Origin: QZKY01 sp942492925
Lineage (GTDB): Bacteria > Pseudomonadota > Gammaproteobacteria > Burkholderiales > Burkholderiaceae_D
Direction of reading: 5' to 3'
Length of the DNA: 64,000 nucleotides
Assembly (NCBI GenBank): GCA_942492925.1
Contig: OW818641.1
Coordinates: 992,001 to 1,056,000 of the forward strand
Shown: positions 8,724-17,716 of the stretch, in pieces
Numbering within the stretch: the first letter of the stretch is position 1
How the letters are laid out: every line of letters starts with the position of its first letter
The notes under the pieces: generated by a model
Told to the model about the DNA's origin: nothing
Database searches by the model: none
Seen by the model: only the letters and a program-made list of their open reading frames with translations
Position numbers and translations under genes: made by a program

Positions 8724-9668
8724 ATGACGCACGCGCAATCCGCAACGAAACCCCCAATCAAACCAACCTGGCGTCAGGCTGTGCGCAAGCATGCGCGACG
8801 ACACCCTTGGGCCTTCGTCGGCTTGGTGGCGTCGCTCTGCGTGATTGTCGTTCTAATCGGGTTAAGCATTGCGCAAGTCCTGTCAGAGGAAACCAGCGCG
8901 ATTGTGCGCTATGCCTTGCTGGGGGGCGCTGTTGGCCTTGGTGCGACGGCCGTTGGCGCGCTGCCAGCCTTGGTGTTGCGGCACGTTCCGCAAAAGATCG
9001 AAGATGCGATGTTGGGCATGGCGGCTGGCATGATGCTGGCCGCCGCTGCCTTTTCTCTGCTCCTGCCCGGTATCGAAGCTGGCGGGAAACTTCTCTCGAA
9101 TAAAGCGGGTGGGGCGGGGCTGGTGGTGATCGGCATGGCGCTTGGGGTATTACTGATGCTGGGCATGGACGAGTTCATGCCGCATGAACACGAAAATGCC
9201 GGGGCGTTTGGCCCCGGACATGAACGCACCAACCGTTTATGGTTGTTTGTCTTTGCCATTGCGCTTCACAATTTGCCGGAGGGGATGGCGATTGGTGTGG
9301 GATTCTCCCAGGGCGATATGAGTATTGGCATCCCGCTGACGGTGGCGATTGGTCTTCAGGATTTGCCCGAAGGACTGGCGGTGGCCATTGCCTTGCGCAG
9401 CGCCGGTTTTTCGGCGGGACGGGCCGTTCTTGCGGCTGCTGCGACTGGCATTCTCGAACCCTTGGGGGCCTTGCTGGGAGTGGGGCTGTCCAGCGGTTTT
9501 GCCGCAGCGTATCCGATTGGGTTGGGGCTGGCTGGTGGGGCGATGATCTTTGTCGTGTCGCATGAAGTGATTCCGGAAACGCATCGAAACGGGCACCAAA
9601 CCCCGGCGACGGTCGGCTTGATGGGCGGTTTTGCGCTCATGATGGTGTTGGACGTCGTGCTCGGTTGA
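8724..9668 (+). CDS. ZIP family metal transporter
   Basis: 314 residues with about eight hydrophobic segments. The hallmark metal-site motifs of ZIP transporters are present: HNLPEGMAIG in helix IV and QDLPEGLAVAI in helix V, where the usual His is replaced by Gln in the second motif. A His/Glu-containing loop (DEFMPHEHENAG) between helices III and IV fits the variable metal-binding loop. Expected role: uptake of Zn2+ or other divalent cations across the inner membrane, as with ZupT or GufA-like proteins; the long N-terminus before helix I resembles the GufA subgroup. It lies 21 bases after the WD40 gene. Confidence 0.85.
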   Translation: MTHAQSATKPPIKPTWRQAVRKHARRHPWAFVGLVASLCVIVVLIGLSIAQVLSEETSAIVRYALLGGAVGLGATAVGALPALVLRHVPQKIEDAMLGMAAGMMLAAAAFSLLLPGIEAGGKLLSNKAGGAGLVVIGMALGVLLMLGMDEFMPHEHENAGAFGPGHERTNRLWLFVFAIALHNLPEGMAIGVGFSQGDMSIGIPLTVAIGLQDLPEGLAVAIALRSAGFSAGRAVLAAAATGILEPLGALLGVGLSSGFAAAYPIGLGLAGGAMIFVVSHEVIPETHRNGHQTPATVGLMGGFALMMVLDVVLG

Positions 9669-9789
9669 CCGGACGTATCGGATGGCAGGGGCGTAATTAG
9701 GGGCATCCAGCCCTTTCATGGTAGAATTTAAAGTTATTCACACTGGTGGACAATGTCCTAACCCATTCATTTTATTGGAGTTTTTCAAA

Positions 9790-10215
9790 ATGGCAATCGA
9801 ACGCACCCTGTCGATCATCAAACCGGACGCAGTTGCAAAAAACGTGATTGGCGAAATCTATTCCCGCTTCGAAAAGGCAGGCTTGAAAGTCGTGGCGGCA
9901 CGCATGGCCCAGCTTTCCCAGGCAGAAGCTGAGGGTTTTTACGCAGTCCACAAAGAACGCCCTTTCTTCAAGGATTTGGTGAGTTTCATGATTTCCGGCC
10001 CCGTGATGGTGCAGGTGTTGGAAGGTGAAAATGCCATTACCAAAAATCGCGACCTGATGGGCGCAACCGATCCGAAAAAAGCAGACAAGGGCACGATTCG
10101 TGCAGACTTTGCCGACTCGATTGATGCGAATGCGGTACACGGTTCCGACGCACCGGAAACGGCAGCGAACGAAATTGCGTATTTCTTCCCCTCGTTGAAC
10201 GTTTATTCTCGCTAA
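9790..10215 (+). CDS. ndk: Nucleoside diphosphate kinase
   Basis: 141 residues, the usual bacterial length, starting MAIERTLSIIKPDAV after a GGAG site (the in-frame extension to 9718 is not needed). The active-site histidine lies in NAVHGSDAPETAANEIAYFF and the nucleotide-binding segments SIIKPDAVAKN and ISGPVMVQVLEGENAI are intact. It transfers the gamma-phosphate from ATP to other NDPs. First gene of the long plus-strand housekeeping run; rlmN follows after 9 bases. Confidence 0.97.
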   Translation: MAIERTLSIIKPDAVAKNVIGEIYSRFEKAGLKVVAARMAQLSQAEAEGFYAVHKERPFFKDLVSFMISGPVMVQVLEGENAITKNRDLMGATDPKKADKGTIRADFADSIDANAVHGSDAPETAANEIAYFFPSLNVYSR

Positions 10216-10224
10216 TTATTAACG

Positions 10225-11394
10225 ATGACGGCTCTCATCAACCTGTTGGATCTCGATCCCGAACAGCTCACCGCTTATTGCGGCGAGCTGGGTGAGAAGC
10301 CGTTTCGTGCCACGCAATTGCAGCGTTGGATGCATGTGTTTGGCGTCAGCGATTTCGACGCCATGACCGATTTGGCGAAATCCCTGCGTGAAAAGCTGAA
10401 AGGCCGCGCAGTGATTGCCGAACCCGGCATCATCAGCGATAAAACTTCCGAAGATGGTACGCGCAAGTGGCTGCTCGATGTGGGCCAGGGCAATGCCGTC
10501 GAAACGGTGTTTATTCCGGAAGATGATCGCGGCACCTTGTGTGTTTCGACACAGGCAGGTTGCGCGGTCAATTGCCGATTCTGTTCGACCGGCAAACAAG
10601 GTTTCAGTCGTAATCTGACAACGGGCGAAATCATCAGCCAGCTTCGCATGGCGGAATTTGCGTTGCGCAAGACCAAAGGCATTGAGGCGGGTCCGAAAGG
10701 CGAGCGCCAGATCAGTAACGTGGTCCTGATGGGCATGGGCGAACCGCTGCTGAATTACGACGCAGTCGTGCGGGCGCTGAAGTTGATGCTGGATGATAAT
10801 GCGTATGGTCTTTCACGTCGTCGCGTGACGGTGTCGACCAGTGGTGTGGTGCCGATGATTGACCGGCTGGCACGGGATTGTCCGGTGGCCTTGGCGGTCT
10901 CCTTGCATGCGCCAAACGATGTCTTGCGCAATGAACTCGTGCCGCTCAATCGCAAGCATGGGCTGACCGATCTGATGGCAGCGTGCAAACGTTATCTAAA
11001 CCATGCGCCTCGTGAAGCGATCATGTTTGAATATTGCATGCTCGATGGCGTGAACGATACGGACAAGCATGCGCGCGAATTGATTGCATTGGTCACGACC
11101 AAGGGCAAATCGGTGCCGTGCAAATTCAACCTGATTCCGTTTAACCCCTACCCCGAATCGGGCTTGAAGCGTTCGCCGGATGCGCGCGTGCGCGCGTTCG
11201 GCAAGATTTTGCTGGATGCCGGATTCATCACGACGGTGCGCAAGACGCGCGGTGACGACATCGACGCTGCGTGCGGCCAACTGGCAGGTGAAGTGCAGGA
11301 CCGGACGCGTTTGCATGAGCGGACGATCAGGGTGGCAGTGAGCCAGCAGCGTATGGAGCACAGTGTTTGCGGTATTGCGGAGGAATTGGCATGA
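10225..11394 (+). CDS. rlmN: 23S rRNA (A2503)/tRNA A37 methyltransferase RlmN
   Basis: 389 residues. Radical SAM cluster motif CAVNCRFCSTG (CxxxCxxC) at about residue 115, the glycine-rich VVLMGMGEPLLNYD segment, and the conserved late cysteine region (ACGQLAGE) used in the ping-pong methyl transfer mechanism are all seen. Methylates C2 of A2503 in 23S rRNA and A37 in some tRNAs. It overlaps the next start by four bases (ATGA), so translation is coupled to pilF. Confidence 0.96.
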   Translation: MTALINLLDLDPEQLTAYCGELGEKPFRATQLQRWMHVFGVSDFDAMTDLAKSLREKLKGRAVIAEPGIISDKTSEDGTRKWLLDVGQGNAVETVFIPEDDRGTLCVSTQAGCAVNCRFCSTGKQGFSRNLTTGEIISQLRMAEFALRKTKGIEAGPKGERQISNVVLMGMGEPLLNYDAVVRALKLMLDDNAYGLSRRRVTVSTSGVVPMIDRLARDCPVALAVSLHAPNDVLRNELVPLNRKHGLTDLMAACKRYLNHAPREAIMFEYCMLDGVNDTDKHARELIALVTTKGKSVPCKFNLIPFNPYPESGLKRSPDARVRAFGKILLDAGFITTVRKTRGDDIDAACGQLAGEVQDRTRLHERTIRVAVSQQRMEHSVCGIAEELA

Positions 11395-12185
11395 AAACAT
11401 TCTGGACCAAGGCGGTGTGTTGTGGCGTCGGTGCGTTGTTATCGATGGCCTTAGTGGGGTGCGCGTCAACGGGGAGTTCTGAAGAATTCCGCACGCAATC
11501 CGATATGACGGATGTGCAAAAGCGGGCGGCTATCCGTTTGCAACTGGCCGCAGGGTATTACGAACAACGGCAATGGCCGGTAGCGCTGGACGAAATCAAG
11601 AAAGTGCTCACCATCGATCCGAATAATGGGGACGCTTACAACATTCGCGCGATGATTTACGTGCAAATGAATGAAATGGCGCTGGCAGAAGATAATTTCT
11701 TGCGGGCTTTGTCCATCATGCCGAACAACCCGGAACTAGCGAATAACTATGGCTGGTTTTTGTGTCAAAAGGGCGACGTTGAAAAATCCATTTTTCATTT
11801 CGAGAAAGCCATCAATTCACGCGCTTATGCATCGCCTGCGACAGCCCTGAACAATGCGGCAGTTTGCAGCATCAAGTTAAAAAACGACAAGGCCGCAGAA
11901 GATTACCTGAACAGGGCTTTTCGTGTGGATGCCGTCAATCCGCACACCAATGCCAATCTGGCCAAACTGCATTACAAGCGCGGCGAATATGACCGCGCGC
12001 ATTTTTACATGAATCGCGTGACGAATATAGACGCGCTGACCGCCGATATGTTGTGGACGGCGATCAAAATCGAGCGTAAACGCAAAGACCGTTCGGCTGA
12101 GTCAGTATACATTTCGCATTTGCGACGGTTGCATCCGAATTCGCCGGAATTCTCTGCGTACCAACGAGGGATGTTTGATGAGTGA
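11391..12185 (+). CDS. pilF: Type IV pilus biogenesis lipoprotein PilF/PilW
   Basis: 264 residues, start ATG overlapping the rlmN stop and preceded by GGAGG. Lipoprotein signal with lipobox MALVGCAST, then TPR repeats (AAGYYEQRQWPVALDEIKKVL, NGDAYNIRAMIYVQMNEMALAEDNF, NPELANNYGWFLCQKGDVEKSIFHF, NPHTNANLAKLHYKRGEYDRA). PilF/PilW is the outer-membrane pilotin that helps assemble the PilQ secretin. The rlmN-pilF-rodZ order is typical of beta- and gammaproteobacteria. Other pilus genes lie elsewhere. Confidence 0.92.
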   Translation: MKTFWTKAVCCGVGALLSMALVGCASTGSSEEFRTQSDMTDVQKRAAIRLQLAAGYYEQRQWPVALDEIKKVLTIDPNNGDAYNIRAMIYVQMNEMALAEDNFLRALSIMPNNPELANNYGWFLCQKGDVEKSIFHFEKAINSRAYASPATALNNAAVCSIKLKNDKAAEDYLNRAFRVDAVNPHTNANLAKLHYKRGEYDRAHFYMNRVTNIDALTADMLWTAIKIERKRKDRSAESVYISHLRRLHPNSPEFSAYQRGMFDE

Positions 12186-13227
12186 AGACAAGATGAATGA
12201 AGCACAGACACAAGAACAAACGAATTTGACGCAGGAATCTCAGGCGTTGCAAGTATCCGCGACACCCGAAAATGAGGTCCCCGTGCAGTCTCCTGGGGCC
12301 CTGCTGGCAGCACGTCGGGAAGAGCTTGGGTTATCGTTGGAGCGGGTGGCAGAACAGTTAAAGATGACGACGCGCCGGATTCTGGAAATTGAAGCAGATA
12401 ATACTACAGTGGTTGATAGCAAGGCGGTGTATCGTGGGTTTGTACGTGCGTACGCCAAAGTGCTCAGGATGGACCCCGAACCGCTGGTGGCGATGATCGC
12501 TGACAAGGCGGCGAAAAAAGTAAGTTTGACGCCTGCACGAAACAGGACGCTGGATAGTTTTTCGGAAACGCACATACCGTTTATTGCAAAATACAGCATG
12601 CAATCGAGGCGCATGGGGATTGCCATCATTGTGGTTGCGTTGCTGATTTGCGCGCTGTTGGCGCAGCGTGTTGGATGGATACCGTCCTTGCCTCAAGTGA
12701 CATCAACGCGCGCGGAGAGTGCGCCGGCTTCCGCGCCGGTGGTGGCGGCACCGGCGGAAGCAGAGCAGACCAAGTCTGCCGCATCCGCTCCCGCGCCTGC
12801 TGAAGCGGCGACAGCTGAGAAAACCAAGCAAATCGATTTGCCGCCAGTGGATGTGTCCAGTCAGGTTGCACCCGTGCCGTCCAAGGCAGTCGCAGAACCC
12901 GCGTCAGCCGCACAACCCGCACCGAAGCCAGCCGCAGCGGTAGTGGAGAAGAGCGTCAGTGCGGTTCAGCTAGCACCGGTTCCCAATGGGAAGAACACCT
13001 TGGTCTTGAAATGCCGGGAAGAGTCGTGGGTGGAACTCAAACGCGCCAACGGTACGATGGTGGCATCTCGCTATATTCCCGCTGGCACGACGGCGCGATT
13101 TACGGTCAATGAACCGATGCAGCTGACAATCGGCAATGCCCCCGCCGTGGACGCGAGCTTGCGTGGCGTCCGTCTGAAAATTTATTCGGCCGGGGATAGC
13201 AAGGTCGTCCGGTTGAACGTGAAGTAG
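12178..13227 (+). CDS. rodZ: Cytoskeletal membrane protein RodZ
   Basis: 349 residues. A Cro/C1-type HTH domain (PGALLAARREELGLSLERVAEQLKM, residues ~40-105) lies at the N-terminus, one membrane helix at ~145-165 (GIAIIVVALLICALLAQ), a long Ala/Pro/Glu linker, and a C-terminal DUF4115 beta domain (CREESWVELKRANGTMV). This is the RodZ architecture: it links MreB to the rod-shape machinery. The start overlaps the end of pilF by 8 bases, with GAGGG upstream. The linker is low complexity, which is usual for the family. Confidence 0.93.
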   Translation: MSEDKMNEAQTQEQTNLTQESQALQVSATPENEVPVQSPGALLAARREELGLSLERVAEQLKMTTRRILEIEADNTTVVDSKAVYRGFVRAYAKVLRMDPEPLVAMIADKAAKKVSLTPARNRTLDSFSETHIPFIAKYSMQSRRMGIAIIVVALLICALLAQRVGWIPSLPQVTSTRAESAPASAPVVAAPAEAEQTKSAASAPAPAEAATAEKTKQIDLPPVDVSSQVAPVPSKAVAEPASAAQPAPKPAAAVVEKSVSAVQLAPVPNGKNTLVLKCREESWVELKRANGTMVASRYIPAGTTARFTVNEPMQLTIGNAPAVDASLRGVRLKIYSAGDSKVVRLNVK

Positions 13228-13229
13228 TC

Positions 13230-14495
13230 ATGGACGTTGCTTCGATTGCTACTGGCCCCTTGGCGCGTGTCGTGACACACGGCGTGGCCATCTGTCACGG
13301 CGACCGAAAAGTGAGGGTGGGCGGCGGTGCGCCAGTGGTGGTGCAATCGATGACGAATACGAATACGGCGGATGTAGCGAGTACGGTGCAACAAGTCGCG
13401 GAACTCGCTAGGGCGGGATCGGAATTGGTGCGTGTGACCGTGAATACGCCGGCGGCGGCAGCCGCGCTGCCGGAGATTCGCCAGCAGCTTGATAGCATGG
13501 GCATGGATGTGCCGTTGATTGGCGATTTTCATTACAACGGCCACACGCTGCTCAAGACCTTTCCGGCGTGCGCGCAAGCCTTGTCAAAGTACCGCATCAA
13601 TCCCGGCAATGTGGGTCAGGGTGCGAAACGCGATACGCAATTTGCGCAAATGATTGAGGTGGCCGTTCGTTACGACAAACCAGTGCGCATTGGCGTGAAC
13701 TGGGGCAGTCTCGATCAGGATTTGCTCGCGCGCATCATGGATGAGAATGCGCAACGTGCGCAGCCCTGGGATGCCAAGCGCGTCATGTATGAAGCGCTGA
13801 TTGCATCGGCAATCGATAGCGCGATGCAGGCCGAAGAATTGGGCTTGGGTGCGGACAAAATTATTTTGTCGTGCAAGGTGTCGGATGTGCAGGATTTGAT
13901 CGCGGTCTATCGCGAACTGTCGCGCCGCTGCCGTTATGCCTTGCATCTGGGGCTGACCGAAGCCGGCATGGGGAGCAAGGGCATTGTGGCGTCCACGGCA
14001 GCGATGAGCGTGCTCCTGCAGGAAGGCATTGGTGATACGATTCGCGTTTCGCTGACGCCGGAACCGGGCGGTAGTCGGACAAAAGAAGTGATTGTGGCGC
14101 AGGAAATTTTGCAGACGATGGGCTTGCGCAAGTTCATGCCGATGGTGACGGCCTGTCCGGGATGTGGCCGCACGACATCGACAGTGTTTCAGGATCTGGC
14201 GGACAAGATTCAGACCTATCTGCGCGATCAGATGCCGGAATGGAAAAAGACGTATCCCGGTGTGGAGAATCTGACGGTGGCGGTCATGGGGTGCATCGTC
14301 AATGGCCCCGGCGAATCGAAGCACGCCAACATCGGCATCAGTTTGCCGGGTACGGGCGAATCCAGCGCTGCGCCGGTATTCATTGACGGGAGCAAGGGGA
14401 TGACCTTGCGCGGCGATCGTATTGCCGAAGAATTCCAGGCGATTGTCCTGGAATACGTGAAAACGCATTATGGAAACGAAAAAGCCGCAGCGTGA
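13230..14495 (+). CDS. ispG: 4-hydroxy-3-methylbut-2-enyl diphosphate synthase
   Basis: 421 residues. Iron-sulfur ligands appear in ACPGCGRTTSTVFQ and VMGCIVNGPGESKHANIGIS, the conserved end of GcpE/IspG. The N-terminal TIM barrel starts VRVGGGAPVVVQSMTNT and contains IRINPGNVG-type sequence (YRINPGNVGQGAKR). Converts MEcPP to HMBPP in the non-mevalonate isoprenoid pathway. It starts two bases after rodZ; hisS follows after 25 bases, or overlapping if an upstream start is used. Confidence 0.96.
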   Translation: MDVASIATGPLARVVTHGVAICHGDRKVRVGGGAPVVVQSMTNTNTADVASTVQQVAELARAGSELVRVTVNTPAAAAALPEIRQQLDSMGMDVPLIGDFHYNGHTLLKTFPACAQALSKYRINPGNVGQGAKRDTQFAQMIEVAVRYDKPVRIGVNWGSLDQDLLARIMDENAQRAQPWDAKRVMYEALIASAIDSAMQAEELGLGADKIILSCKVSDVQDLIAVYRELSRRCRYALHLGLTEAGMGSKGIVASTAAMSVLLQEGIGDTIRVSLTPEPGGSRTKEVIVAQEILQTMGLRKFMPMVTACPGCGRTTSTVFQDLADKIQTYLRDQMPEWKKTYPGVENLTVAVMGCIVNGPGESKHANIGISLPGTGESSAAPVFIDGSKGMTLRGDRIAEEFQAIVLEYVKTHYGNEKAAA

Positions 14496-14520
14496 TCAGG
14501 CGGACGAGTGTGGAACAAGC

Positions 14521-15849
14521 ATGACTGAAAAAACGAAAATCAAGAAAATTGTGGGTATCCGGGGAATGAATGACATTCTTCCGGCAGATGCGCCCTTGTG
14601 GGAGCTGTTGGAGAACACGGTGGAATCGGTACTGAAGGGCTACGGCTATCAGCAAATCCGTACGCCGATTGTCGAGGAAACGGCGCTGTTCGCACGTGGC
14701 TTGGGCGCGGTGACCGACATCGTCGAAAAGGAAATGTATTCGTTCGAGGATGCCTTGAATGGCGACCATCTCACCTTGCGTCCTGAATGCACGGCAGGCG
14801 TCGTTCGCGCCGTGCTGGAGCACAATCTGACTTACGATGGCCCGAAACGGCTCTGGTACGCGGGCGCGATGTTCCGGCACGAACGTCCGCAGCGCGGGCG
14901 GTATCGTCAATTTCACCAGATCGGCGCCGAAGCGATCGGGTTTGTCGGCCCGGACATTGATGCCGAGCTGATCATGTTGTGCCAGCGGCTCTGGGACGAT
15001 CTGGGGCTGCCGAATATCCGGCTGGAATTGAATTCGATCGGCAATGCCGAAGAACGCCATCGTCATCGTGCCGACTTGATTGCGCATTTCGAAAAACACA
15101 AGGATTTGCTGGACGGCGATGCACAGCGTCGCTTGCATACCAACCCATTGCGCATTCTCGATACCAAAAATCCGGCGATGCAAGACATGGTGAATGCGGC
15201 GCCGAAATTGATCGATTATCTGGACAAGGAATCGCTGGATCATTTTGAAGGCGTGCAGAAAATCCTGAAGCACAACAATATTCCGTTCCGGATCAATCCG
15301 CGTTTGGTGCGCGGCATGGATTACTACAATCGCACCGTGTTCGAGTGGGTCTCCGACGAACTGGGCGCGCAAGGCACGGTTTGCGGCGGCGGACGTTACG
15401 ATCCGCTCGTTGAAATGTTTGGCGGAAAATTTACACCGGCATGCGGTTTTGCCATGGGGGTTGAGCGTTTGATTGAATTGATGCGGGCATCAAGCGAACC
15501 GCTAGCGCCCAATCAGTGCGACGTGTACGTGGTGCATCAAGGCGAGGCCGCGCAGCTCCAGGCGTTTGTGCTGGCAGAGCGTTTGCGCGATGCGGGGCTT
15601 GACGTGATGTTGCATTGTGCGGCATCTGGTGCGGGCGGCAGTTTCAAGGCACAAATGAAACGCGCAGACGGCAGTGGTGCCGCTTACGCGATCATTCTGG
15701 GCGATGATGAAGTGGCGAACGGCACGGCTTCCGTGAAGGCGATGCGCGCGGAGGACATGCAAAACAATCAAAGCAGCGTGCCCTTCGATGCAGTGACGGA
15801 TTATTTGCTGGATCAGATTATTGGTGGCGACGATCATTGTTGCTGTTAA
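14521..15849 (+). CDS. hisS: Histidyl-tRNA synthetase
   Basis: 442 residues from MTEKTKIKKIVGIRGMNDILP; an in-frame ATG at 14470 inside ispG gives a poorly conserved extension. Class II motifs: PIVEETALFARGLG (motif 1 area), RHERPQRGRYRQFHQIGAEAIG region (motif 2), LVRGMDYYNRTVFEW and GGRYDPLVEMFGG (histidine A and B signatures), and a C-terminal anticodon-binding domain. Charges tRNA-His. A second HisRS-like protein, HisZ, lies at 22979. Confidence 0.96.
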   Translation: MTEKTKIKKIVGIRGMNDILPADAPLWELLENTVESVLKGYGYQQIRTPIVEETALFARGLGAVTDIVEKEMYSFEDALNGDHLTLRPECTAGVVRAVLEHNLTYDGPKRLWYAGAMFRHERPQRGRYRQFHQIGAEAIGFVGPDIDAELIMLCQRLWDDLGLPNIRLELNSIGNAEERHRHRADLIAHFEKHKDLLDGDAQRRLHTNPLRILDTKNPAMQDMVNAAPKLIDYLDKESLDHFEGVQKILKHNNIPFRINPRLVRGMDYYNRTVFEWVSDELGAQGTVCGGGRYDPLVEMFGGKFTPACGFAMGVERLIELMRASSEPLAPNQCDVYVVHQGEAAQLQAFVLAERLRDAGLDVMLHCAASGAGGSFKAQMKRADGSGAAYAIILGDDEVANGTASVKAMRAEDMQNNQSSVPFDAVTDYLLDQIIGGDDHCCC

Positions 15850-15884
15850 ACAGGAAATCCTCAATTACATAAAGCGGAAACAAC

Positions 15885-16535
15885 ATGGCACTCAATCTTG
15901 AAGAACAGGAACAGTTAGAAGAACTCAAGGCCTGGTGGAAAAAATACGGCAATCTGCTGACGTGGTTGGTCATCATCGGTTTGTTCGCTTACGCCGGATT
16001 CAATGGCTGGAAGTACTACCAGCGGGGTCAGGCGGAGAAGGCCTCGCTGCTCTATGAAGAAATGTTCAGGGCGGTAGTCGCCAAAGACAACACCATTGTG
16101 ATGCGTGCAGCAACCGATCTGGAAACGCAGTATTCCGGTACCGCCTACGCCCAGATGGCGGGGATGATTGCTTCTCGCGCAGCTTATGAGGCGGGTGAAG
16201 TTAAATCCGCGAAAGCGCAACTGGAATGGGTCGCAAACAATGCCGTTGATGATGAATACAAGGTGCTGGCGAAGCTGCGCTTGGCGGGCATGTTGCTGGA
16301 TGAGAAGGCATACGACGACGGGGTGAAATGGTTGTCTGGCGATTTCCCGGAAGCTTTTGCCGCTCGCGTAGCGGATCGCAAGGGCGACATCCTGGTTGCA
16401 CAAGGCAAGATTGATGAGGCGCGCACGGCTTACCAGCTGGCGCTGGATAAATCCGATCCGAAAGATCAGGCACGCAAGCTGATACAGCTGAAGCTGGATG
16501 GCATCGGCGGTCCGTTGGCTAAATCGGCAAAGTGA
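15885..16535 (+). CDS. yfgM: YfgM-like SecYEG-associated TPR protein
   Basis: 216 residues. Cytosolic N-terminus LNLEEQEQLEELKAWWKKYGN, one membrane helix (LLTWLVIIGLFAYAGFNGW), then a periplasmic TPR domain with a helix-turn pattern. This matches YfgM (DUF2133/TPR_21), the ancillary translocon subunit that works with PpiD and chaperones. The place between hisS and bamB is the conserved context of yfgM. It starts 35 bases after hisS. Confidence 0.9.
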   Translation: MALNLEEQEQLEELKAWWKKYGNLLTWLVIIGLFAYAGFNGWKYYQRGQAEKASLLYEEMFRAVVAKDNTIVMRAATDLETQYSGTAYAQMAGMIASRAAYEAGEVKSAKAQLEWVANNAVDDEYKVLAKLRLAGMLLDEKAYDDGVKWLSGDFPEAFAARVADRKGDILVAQGKIDEARTAYQLALDKSDPKDQARKLIQLKLDGIGGPLAKSAK

Positions 16536-16545
16536 GATGAGAGAC

Positions 16546-17694
16546 ATGATGCGCACAATTCGGAAATGGTCGGGACTCGGCGCGCTGGCAGCGGTGCTAC
16601 TGCTCGCAGGTTGCTCCAGCAGCACACCCAAAAATAATCCTGCAGACTTGGTGGATATCACGCCGACGTTTGGTGTGAAGACAGTTTGGTCTACGTCGGT
16701 GGGGAGTGCGGGCAAATATACTTTTTCGCCGATGCCGATTGGCGATCGCATTTATACCGCTGCGGCCAATGGCACGATCACCAAGATTGCGCTGGATAAT
16801 GGCAGTGAAGAATGGCGCGTGAATGCCGATATGGATTTGACGGCGGGTGTCGGTAGCGATGGCAAGGTCGTGGCTGTCGCGGGTGCCAAAGGCATGTTGC
16901 TGGCCTTCGATGCGCTGGATGGCAAGTTGCGCTGGAAAGTGCAAGCCTCCAGTGAAATCCTGTCCGCGCCGGTGGTGGGAGAAGGGGTCGTGGTGGTGCG
17001 CAGTATCGATAATCGTATTGCCGGTTACGATGCGGAAACGGGTAAGCGCAAATGGATCCTCGATCGCCCGGGCCCGGCGCTGATATTGCGCACTTCGCCG
17101 GGCATGGTGATTGTCGGCCCGACGGTGGTGGTGGCCTTGCCGAGTGGCCGACTGCTGTCGCTGAATTTATCAAACGGTGGTCCGCGCTGGGAAGTGCCGG
17201 TGGGTGAGCCGCGCGGCACGACGGAGTTGGAACGCATTGCCGATCTGGCCGGTTTCCCTGCGGTTTACCGGCGTGACGTGTGCGCTGCAGCCTACCAGGG
17301 CAAGGTGGCGTGCCTGGATGTCGTGAACGGCACGATGCGCTGGTCGAAAAAATTGACGGCTGGCGCCGGTGCGGGCACGGCGCTGGATGAGCGTTATGTC
17401 TATGCGGTGGACGAGCGCGGCGCCATTTACGCCTTATCGAATGAAAATGGGCAAAGCGTCTGGCGCAATGACAAGCTCGCCTACCGTGAATTGTCTGCGC
17501 CCGCTGCCTTGGGTCGTTATGTCGCGGTTGCCGATTACAAAGGCTACGTACACTTTCTTTCGCGAGAAGACGGCTCGTTCGTCAATCGTTTAGCCACGGA
17601 TGGCAGTCCGGTGCTCACGCGGCCGTTGCTGGTGGGATCAACACTGATTGTGCAGACTCGATCAGGCACGCTGACGGCCTTCGCAGCCAAGTAA
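16546..17694 (+). CDS. bamB: Outer membrane assembly lipoprotein BamB
   Basis: About 382 residues. Lipobox LLLAGCSSS at the N-terminus; the mature part has PQQ-like beta-propeller repeats (ANGTITKIALDNGSEEWRV, DALDGKLRWKV, YDAETGKRKWIL, LNLSNGGPRWEV, LDVVNGTMRWSK and so on), the eight-blade fold of BamB. It works with BamA to insert beta-barrel proteins. Two Met codons (16546, 16549) share a GAGATGAGAG ribosome site; 16546 is taken. It lies ten bases after yfgM and is followed by der after 22 bases. Confidence 0.94.
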   Translation: MMRTIRKWSGLGALAAVLLLAGCSSSTPKNNPADLVDITPTFGVKTVWSTSVGSAGKYTFSPMPIGDRIYTAAANGTITKIALDNGSEEWRVNADMDLTAGVGSDGKVVAVAGAKGMLLAFDALDGKLRWKVQASSEILSAPVVGEGVVVVRSIDNRIAGYDAETGKRKWILDRPGPALILRTSPGMVIVGPTVVVALPSGRLLSLNLSNGGPRWEVPVGEPRGTTELERIADLAGFPAVYRRDVCAAAYQGKVACLDVVNGTMRWSKKLTAGAGAGTALDERYVYAVDERGAIYALSNENGQSVWRNDKLAYRELSAPAALGRYVAVADYKGYVHFLSREDGSFVNRLATDGSPVLTRPLLVGSTLIVQTRSGTLTAFAAK

Positions 17695-17716
17695 GAAGCA
17701 GGAGAATGCAAGAAAA